Below the pieces are notes generated by a model. That model searched no databases. It saw only the letters and a program-made list of their open reading frames with translations, and had not been told where the DNA came from. 10,001 nucleotides of DNA from JAWLBW01 sp041687475 (GTDB taxonomy: Bacteria; J088; JAWLBW01): the NCBI GenBank assembly GCA_041687475.1, contig JAWLBW010000163.1, positions 1 to 10,001 of the forward strand, in the 5' to 3' direction. The position numbers were made by a program, and so were the translations under genes. Below, piece by piece: positions 7,162 to 10,001 of this stretch. Numbering within the stretch: position 1 is the stretch's first letter; every line of letters begins with the position of its first letter.

Positions 7162-8163
7162 ATGGCTGAAGCAGCCGTGAAACTGACCAAGAAAGACTTT
7201 GAAACGCCCCTTGACGTGCGTTGGTGCCCGGGGTGCGGCGACTACGCGATTCTCGCCAACCTGCAGCGCCTGCTGCCCGACCTGGGCATACCGCGTGAAA
7301 ACTTCGTATTCGTTTCGGGCATCGGCTGCTCTAGCCGCTTTCCCTATTACATGAATACGTACGGCTTTCACACCATTCACGGGCGGGCGCCCTCGATTGC
7401 CACCGGTCTGAAGACCTCGCGACCCGAGCTCGACGTCTGGGTCATTACCGGCGACGGCGACGCGCTTTCCATCGGCGGCAATCACCTGATACACGCCCTG
7501 CGGCGCAATGTCGACTTCAACATTCTGCTCTTCAACAACCGCATTTACGGTCTGACGAAGGGCCAGTACTCGCCCACCAGCGAAATCGGCAAGAAGACGA
7601 AGAGTTCGCCCATGGGCTCGGTCGACGCCCCCTTCAACCCGATCATGTTGGCGCTCGGCTCGGGCGGAAGCTTCGTGGCCCGCTCCATCGACATCGAGGC
7701 CAAGCATCTCCAGGCCATGATGCGTGCTTCGCACGGCCATAGGGGAACGAGCTTCATCGAGGTGTACCAGAACTGCCCGATCTTCAACGACGGCGCCTTC
7801 GACATGCTCACCGATCGCAAGGTCAAGAGCGAGAATGTGGTGGCCCTCGAACACGGCAAACCGCTGGTTTTCGGCAAGGAAGCCGACAAGGGCATTCGGC
7901 TCGTCGACGGCAAGCTCGAGGTCGTTCAGCTCGGCGAGGGCGTGACCGAAGGCGACCTGCTCGTGCACGATGAAACCAACCGCACGCAGGCGTTCCTGCT
8001 CGCGCAGCTCGAGCTGCCGGTGCCGGTGGGCGTTTTCTTCCGGGAAGAGCGCCCCACGCTCGACGACATGATGAACAAGCAGCTGGAAACGGCGTCTTCG
8101 AAGAAGGGAAGGGGCGAGCTCAAGGCCCTGCTGCACAGCGGCGAGACCTGGGAAGTGAGGTAG
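7162..8163 (+). CDS. korB: 2-oxoglutarate:ferredoxin oxidoreductase, beta subunit
   Basis: The 333-residue partner of KorA carries thiamine diphosphate and one [4Fe-4S] cluster. Candidate cluster ligands are C22 and C25 in WCPGCGD, C56 in GIGCSSR and C205 in NCPIF; the spacing (3, 31, 149) is close to that of the characterised archaeal two-subunit enzymes. The diphosphate/Mg motif is GDGDALSIGGNH at 97-108, followed by NNRIYGLTKGQYSPTS at 125-140. There is no extra ferredoxin domain, so electrons leave to free ferredoxin; no ferredoxin, delta subunit or partner gene is in the operon. The ATG at 7162 is chosen because GAGGA, overlapping the korA stop, gives a close ribosome binding site; an in-frame start at 7132 inside korA is less likely. 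The TAG stop is embedded in the first unit of an octamer array. Confidence 0.93.
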   Translation: MAEAAVKLTKKDFETPLDVRWCPGCGDYAILANLQRLLPDLGIPRENFVFVSGIGCSSRFPYYMNTYGFHTIHGRAPSIATGLKTSRPELDVWVITGDGDALSIGGNHLIHALRRNVDFNILLFNNRIYGLTKGQYSPTSEIGKKTKSSPMGSVDAPFNPIMLALGSGGSFVARSIDIEAKHLQAMMRASHGHRGTSFIEVYQNCPIFNDGAFDMLTDRKVKSENVVALEHGKPLVFGKEADKGIRLVDGKLEVVQLGEGVTEGDLLVHDETNRTQAFLLAQLELPVPVGVFFREERPTLDDMMNKQLETASSKKGRGELKALLHSGETWEVR

Positions 8164-8209
8164 ACCTTCGAACGTTCAGACCTACAGACGTTCAGACCTT
8201 CAGACCTGG
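8162..8209. repeat. Octamer array, family B (AGACCTTC), copy after korB
   Basis: Six uninterrupted 8-base units run from 8162 to 8209. AGACCTTC occurs exactly at 8162-8169 and 8194-8201; variants are AGACCTAC (8178-8185), AGACGTTC (8186-8193) and AGACCTGG (8202-8209). The first unit overlaps the korB stop codon (8161-8163). The array is followed by the korB terminator. Confidence 0.88.
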
Positions 8210-8228
8210 GGAAAGAAGGAAGTCTTGT

Positions 8229-8263
8229 GGAAAAGGCTCGCTACGGCGAGCTTTTCCTTTTTT
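8229..8263 (+). terminator. Intrinsic terminator of the korAB operon
   Basis: GGAAAAGGCTCGC at 8229-8241 pairs with GCGAGCTTTTCC at 8246-8257 around the loop TACG, with one bulged G, and is followed by six T residues (8258-8263). It lies 66 bases after the korB stop, beyond the octamer array, so the array would be part of the korAB transcript. Confidence 0.88.
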
Positions 8264-8265
8264 GC

Positions 8266-8318
8266 GTCTGCAATCTGCGATCTGCTACGAAATCCACAAT
8301 CCCCAATCCTTAATCCAC
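8266..8318. repeat. Heptamer array, family C (ATCYRCR), copy 1
   Basis: Directly after the terminator T tract come three 7-base units of the type ATCTGCG (8266-8286) and, after a short phase slip, four perfect-phase units of the type AATCCNC (8291-8297, 8298-8304, 8305-8311, 8312-8318). The same family appears as GATCTGC at 9505-9543. The remainder of this gene-free stretch, 8319-8462, shows only an imperfect inverted repeat (GGAGCGCA at 8440-8447 with TGTGTTCC at 8453-8460) and no gene. Confidence 0.75.
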
Positions 8319-8470
8319 AAGCCGGGTGCAGGGGGAGTCAGGTCTTGGGCTGAGCCAACGGGTACCAAGGGCGAGTTTTCACGCGTTTCGGGTGCGCCTG
8401 CGGCATGTGGGCTGGGATCGGCGATGCGGCCTCACTTCCGGAGCGCACCTGGTGTGTTCCGCTAAGCCGT

Positions 8471-8518
8471 CCGACCCTCCGACCCTCCGACAGTCCGATA
8501 GTCCGCCCTTCCGTCAAA
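8471..8518. repeat. Octamer array, family B, copy after the Tyr-less SDR gene
   Basis: Six 8-base units in phase, CCGACCCT (twice, 8471-8486), CCGACAGT (8487-8494), CCGATAGT (8495-8502), then two more diverged ones. On the minus strand, the sense strand of the adjacent SDR gene, these read GGACTGTC and similar, matching the family at 13-76. The stop codon of that gene (8514-8516) lies within the last unit. Confidence 0.85.
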
Positions 8519-9233
8519 ACCGTTCGGCCGATGGACGTAGATCGAGCTCCAACGTCCACGCCGAGGGACGCTGGGCATGCAATCGCCAGTATTCCTCGGC
8601 AATGTCGTCTGGCTGCAGAAACGCCGTGTCTTCCTCGTGGGGACGCATGGCACGCACCCTGGGGGTATCGATCATGCCGTCGATGACGACGTGGGCCACG
8701 TGAATGCCGTGCGGCCCGTTCTCCCGCGCCAGCGACTGGGCCAGGGCGCGCAGCCCGAACTTACCGACCGCCAGTGCTGAAAAGCGAGCCGAGCCCCGCA
8801 GCGATGCCGTGGCGCCGGTAAAAAGCAAGGTGCCGCCCTTGCGTTCGCGCATGGCCGGAAGCACGGCGTGGCTCCACAGAAAAGCGCCGAAGCAATTCGT
8901 GCGCCAGGCCTGCTCGAATGTGTCGGGGTTCAGTTCGGTTACCTCGCCCATGACGAATGCGCCTGCGTTATAGACCAGTACCTCGACATCGCCATGCTCG
9001 GCCCGAATGTGGGCGTACGCCGTCGATACCGCAGCCGGCTCGGTCGTGTCTGCCGCATGAGTCGATGCACGGGCGCCGAGTTTGCGCACCGCCTTTGCAA
9101 CCGGCTCCAGGTGTTCGGGTGAGCGCGCCACCAACGCCACGTCGTAGCCTTCGCGCGCGAATCGCTCGGCCACGGCCCGACCGAGACCCGGCCCCACCCC
9201 GACAACCACGACGCATCCCGTTTTCATGGTCAC
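8514..9233 (-). CDS. SDR-fold protein lacking the catalytic tyrosine
   Basis: A 239-residue Rossmann-fold protein of the short-chain dehydrogenase superfamily. The dinucleotide motif is GVGPGLG (12-18), a variant of TGxxxGxG. YNAG is at 88-91 and the structural Asn at N113 is kept. The active-site region reads FSALAVGKFG (151-160): Lys158 is present but Leu154 stands where the catalytic Tyr of YxxxK should be, and the usual Ser position is in FTGATAS (138-144). This fits the SDR subgroup c10 type, described as having lost the active-site Tyr while keeping the Lys. The sequence HVAHVVIDGMIDTPR (178-192) is typical of that subgroup. A normal dehydrogenase reaction is therefore doubtful; the protein may bind NAD(P) or act on an unusual substrate. 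GTG at 9233 has GAGG five bases upstream; ATG at 9227 is an alternative. No operon partner. Confidence 0.85.
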   Translation of the reverse strand: MTMKTGCVVVVGVGPGLGRAVAERFAREGYDVALVARSPEHLEPVAKAVRKLGARASTHAADTTEPAAVSTAYAHIRAEHGDVEVLVYNAGAFVMGEVTELNPDTFEQAWRTNCFGAFLWSHAVLPAMRERKGGTLLFTGATASLRGSARFSALAVGKFGLRALAQSLARENGPHGIHVAHVVIDGMIDTPRVRAMRPHEEDTAFLQPDDIAEEYWRLHAQRPSAWTLELDLRPSAERF

Positions 9234-9336
9234 ATCTACCTCACTACTCGTCTGCGATGATTCATAACTTCACCACAGCCTAGGCGCAAGCAGGAAAGAG
9301 CGCAAGGCGGGACGGAGCGGGAAGAGGGCTGAAAGT

Positions 9337-9376
9337 CGATGGGGAGAGTCGGCGATGGGGAGAAGGGGCGATTGGG
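9337..9376. repeat. Octamer array, family D (CGATGGGG), copy 2
   Basis: Five purine-rich 8-base units in strict phase: CGATGGGG at 9337-9344 and exactly again at 9353-9360, with AGAGTCGG, AGAAGGGG and CGATTGGG as variants. This is the reverse complement type of the array at 124-155. It runs directly into the GGAACGC heptamer array. The preceding stretch, 9234-9336, has no gene and no clear structure. Confidence 0.7.
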
Positions 9377-9468
9377 GAAACGCGGAACTCACAAAGACGC
9401 GGAGCTCACACAAACGCGGAACGCGGAACCCGGAATGCGGAAAGAGAACCAACACAAACGCGGAAAAG
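9376..9468. repeat. Heptamer array, family A (GGAACGC), copy 2
   Basis: GGAANNC heptamers at 9418-9424, 9425-9431 and 9432-9438 are joined by A/C-rich linkers ending in ACGC. Two successive 17-base higher-order units (9384-9400 and 9401-9417) each consist of one GGARCTC heptamer plus a 10-base linker ACAMARACGC-like. The unit-plus-linker plan is the same as at 2649-2747, including a shared linker core AACCAA..CAAACG. Confidence 0.8.
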
Positions 9469-9504
9469 GTAATGCCCGACCACGCATTCTATTCCGGCTT
9501 TTGG

Positions 9505-9543
9505 GATCTGCGATCTTGGATCTGCGATCCCCCTGCGATCCGG
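9505..9543. repeat. Heptamer array, family C (GATCTGC), copy 2
   Basis: GATCTGC at 9505-9511 and 9519-9525, with GATCTTG between them and GATCCCC after them, form four perfect-phase 7-mers; a fifth unit GATCCGG follows at 9537-9543 after a four-base insertion. The array ends 24 bases ahead of the -35 box of the tRNA promoter. Confidence 0.75.
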
Positions 9544-9567
9544 GCTCCGCGAACAAGGGTCGCGACT

Positions 9568-9596
9568 TTGACAAGCGGCGACGAACCATGTATATT
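9568..9596 (+). promoter_or_regulatory. Consensus sigma-70 promoter of the tRNA cluster
   Basis: A perfect -35 TTGACA at 9568-9573 and a -10 TATATT (five of six) at 9591-9596 are separated by exactly 17 bases. This is what a strongly expressed stable-RNA operon is expected to have. Transcription would start near 9603, giving a leader of about 100 bases that must be removed from the first tRNA by RNase P. Confidence 0.85.
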
Positions 9597-9705
9597 AGTT
9601 CAATTCAGGCCCGAGCGGCGGTGAGAGGGTGTCGTGTCGACGCTCAACCGAAAAGCCTTGCGCAGATAACGCTTGCCGGATAGAATAAACGTTTACGCTT
9701 GATTC

Positions 9706-9781
9706 GCTGGCGTAGCTCAACTGGCAGAGCATCTGACTTGTAATCAGAAGGTTATCGGTTCAACTCCGATCGCCAGCTCCA
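9706..9781 (+). tRNA. tRNA-Thr (anticodon TGT)
   Basis: Complete cloverleaf of 76 bases with encoded CCA. The acceptor stem is GCTGGCG (9706-9712) with CGCCAGC (9771-9777). The D stem is GCTC/GAGC, the anticodon stem TCTGA/TCAGA with loop CTTGTAA, anticodon TGT at 9739-9741. The T arm is ATCGG-TTCAACT-CCGAT. The discriminator base is T (9778) rather than the A found in Escherichia coli tRNA-Thr. It reads ACA and, by wobble, ACG codons. It is first in a tRNA series behind a consensus promoter. Confidence 0.97.
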
Positions 9782-9852
9782 GCTTGAAGAAAGAGTTCAG
9801 CATATTTTCGGGAGTCCCGGTCGAACATCAACCGGGCTTCAGGATTCCTGAT

Positions 9853-9938
<86 letters not shown>

Positions 9939-9974
9939 TTTTTGTTCTTTGTTCCCACTGAACAGAGAAGCTTT

Positions 9975-10001
9975 GCGGGAATAGCTCAGTTGGTAGAGCG
10001 T
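9975..10001 (+). tRNA. 5' part of a third tRNA, probably tRNA-Gly(TCC)
   Basis: The last 27 bases begin GCGGGAATAGCTCAGTTGG and include the D arm GCTC...GAGC, then run off the window. The anticodon is not visible. The acceptor sequence GCGGGAA and D arm match common bacterial tRNA-Gly(TCC), and a Gly tRNA is expected third in the Thr-Tyr-Gly-Thr-tuf arrangement. Identity is inferred from these two points. Confidence 0.75.

Noticed and set aside
5124..7190. A 688-codon open frame on the minus strand across the whole of korA
   Set aside because: It is the antisense shadow of a GC-rich, well-conserved gene; its translation is His/Arg/Gly-rich with no recognisable domain, and korA motifs on the + strand are unambiguous.
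7111..8136. A 341-codon minus-strand frame opposite korB
   Set aside because: Antisense shadow of korB in GC-rich DNA; no ribosome binding site or domain pattern, while korB has all its cofactor motifs.

Overview
The window is about 10 kb of high-GC chromosomal DNA with ordinary core-metabolism and translation genes. A protein with a signal peptide, a beta-rich body and a C-terminal Phe (an outer-membrane barrel) points to a Gram-negative (diderm) bacterium. An O2-dependent fatty-acyl desaturase beside a two-subunit 2-oxoglutarate:ferredoxin oxidoreductase with a fused gamma-alpha subunit suggests an aerobe or facultative aerobe. I cannot place the organism more exactly; Acidobacteriota, Myxococcota or a related GC-rich lineage are guesses only.

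Layout, left to right. 1-280: two arrays of degenerate 8-base repeats and the upstream region of a desaturase gene. 281-1201 (+): acyl-CoA Delta9-type desaturase with a strong intrinsic terminator at 1221-1262. 1344-2093 (-): probable outer-membrane beta-barrel protein. 2261-2647 (+): DUF302 protein, followed directly by an array of 7-base repeats. 2841-3566 (-) and 3645-5030 (-): a short-chain dehydrogenase downstream of an exported M20 metallopeptidase, possibly co-transcribed. 5319-7154 and 7162-8163 (+): korA-korB operon behind a good sigma-70-type promoter, ended by an intrinsic terminator at 8229-8263. 8514-9233 (-): an SDR-fold protein without the catalytic Tyr. 9568-10001 (+): a consensus promoter followed by tRNA-Thr(TGT), tRNA-Tyr(GTA) and the start of a third tRNA that looks like tRNA-Gly. 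This is the order at the head of the classical tRNA-tufB operon, so tRNA-Thr(GGT) and an elongation factor Tu gene probably lie just beyond the right edge.

Most genes here are unrelated housekeeping functions and I see no defence island, prophage, insertion sequence or CRISPR array. The KorAB enzyme links 2-oxoglutarate and ferredoxin in the TCA cycle; the desaturase sets membrane fluidity; the tRNA cluster serves translation.

The unusual part is between the genes. At least four families of short, strictly phased but degenerate tandem repeats fill the intergenic space: 7-mers GGAACGC and RATCYNC, and 8-mers RGACYKTC and CGATGGGG. Each occurs at two or more loci, different families sit side by side, and several arrays begin inside or immediately after a stop codon. 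This is the best candidate in the window for something poorly described.
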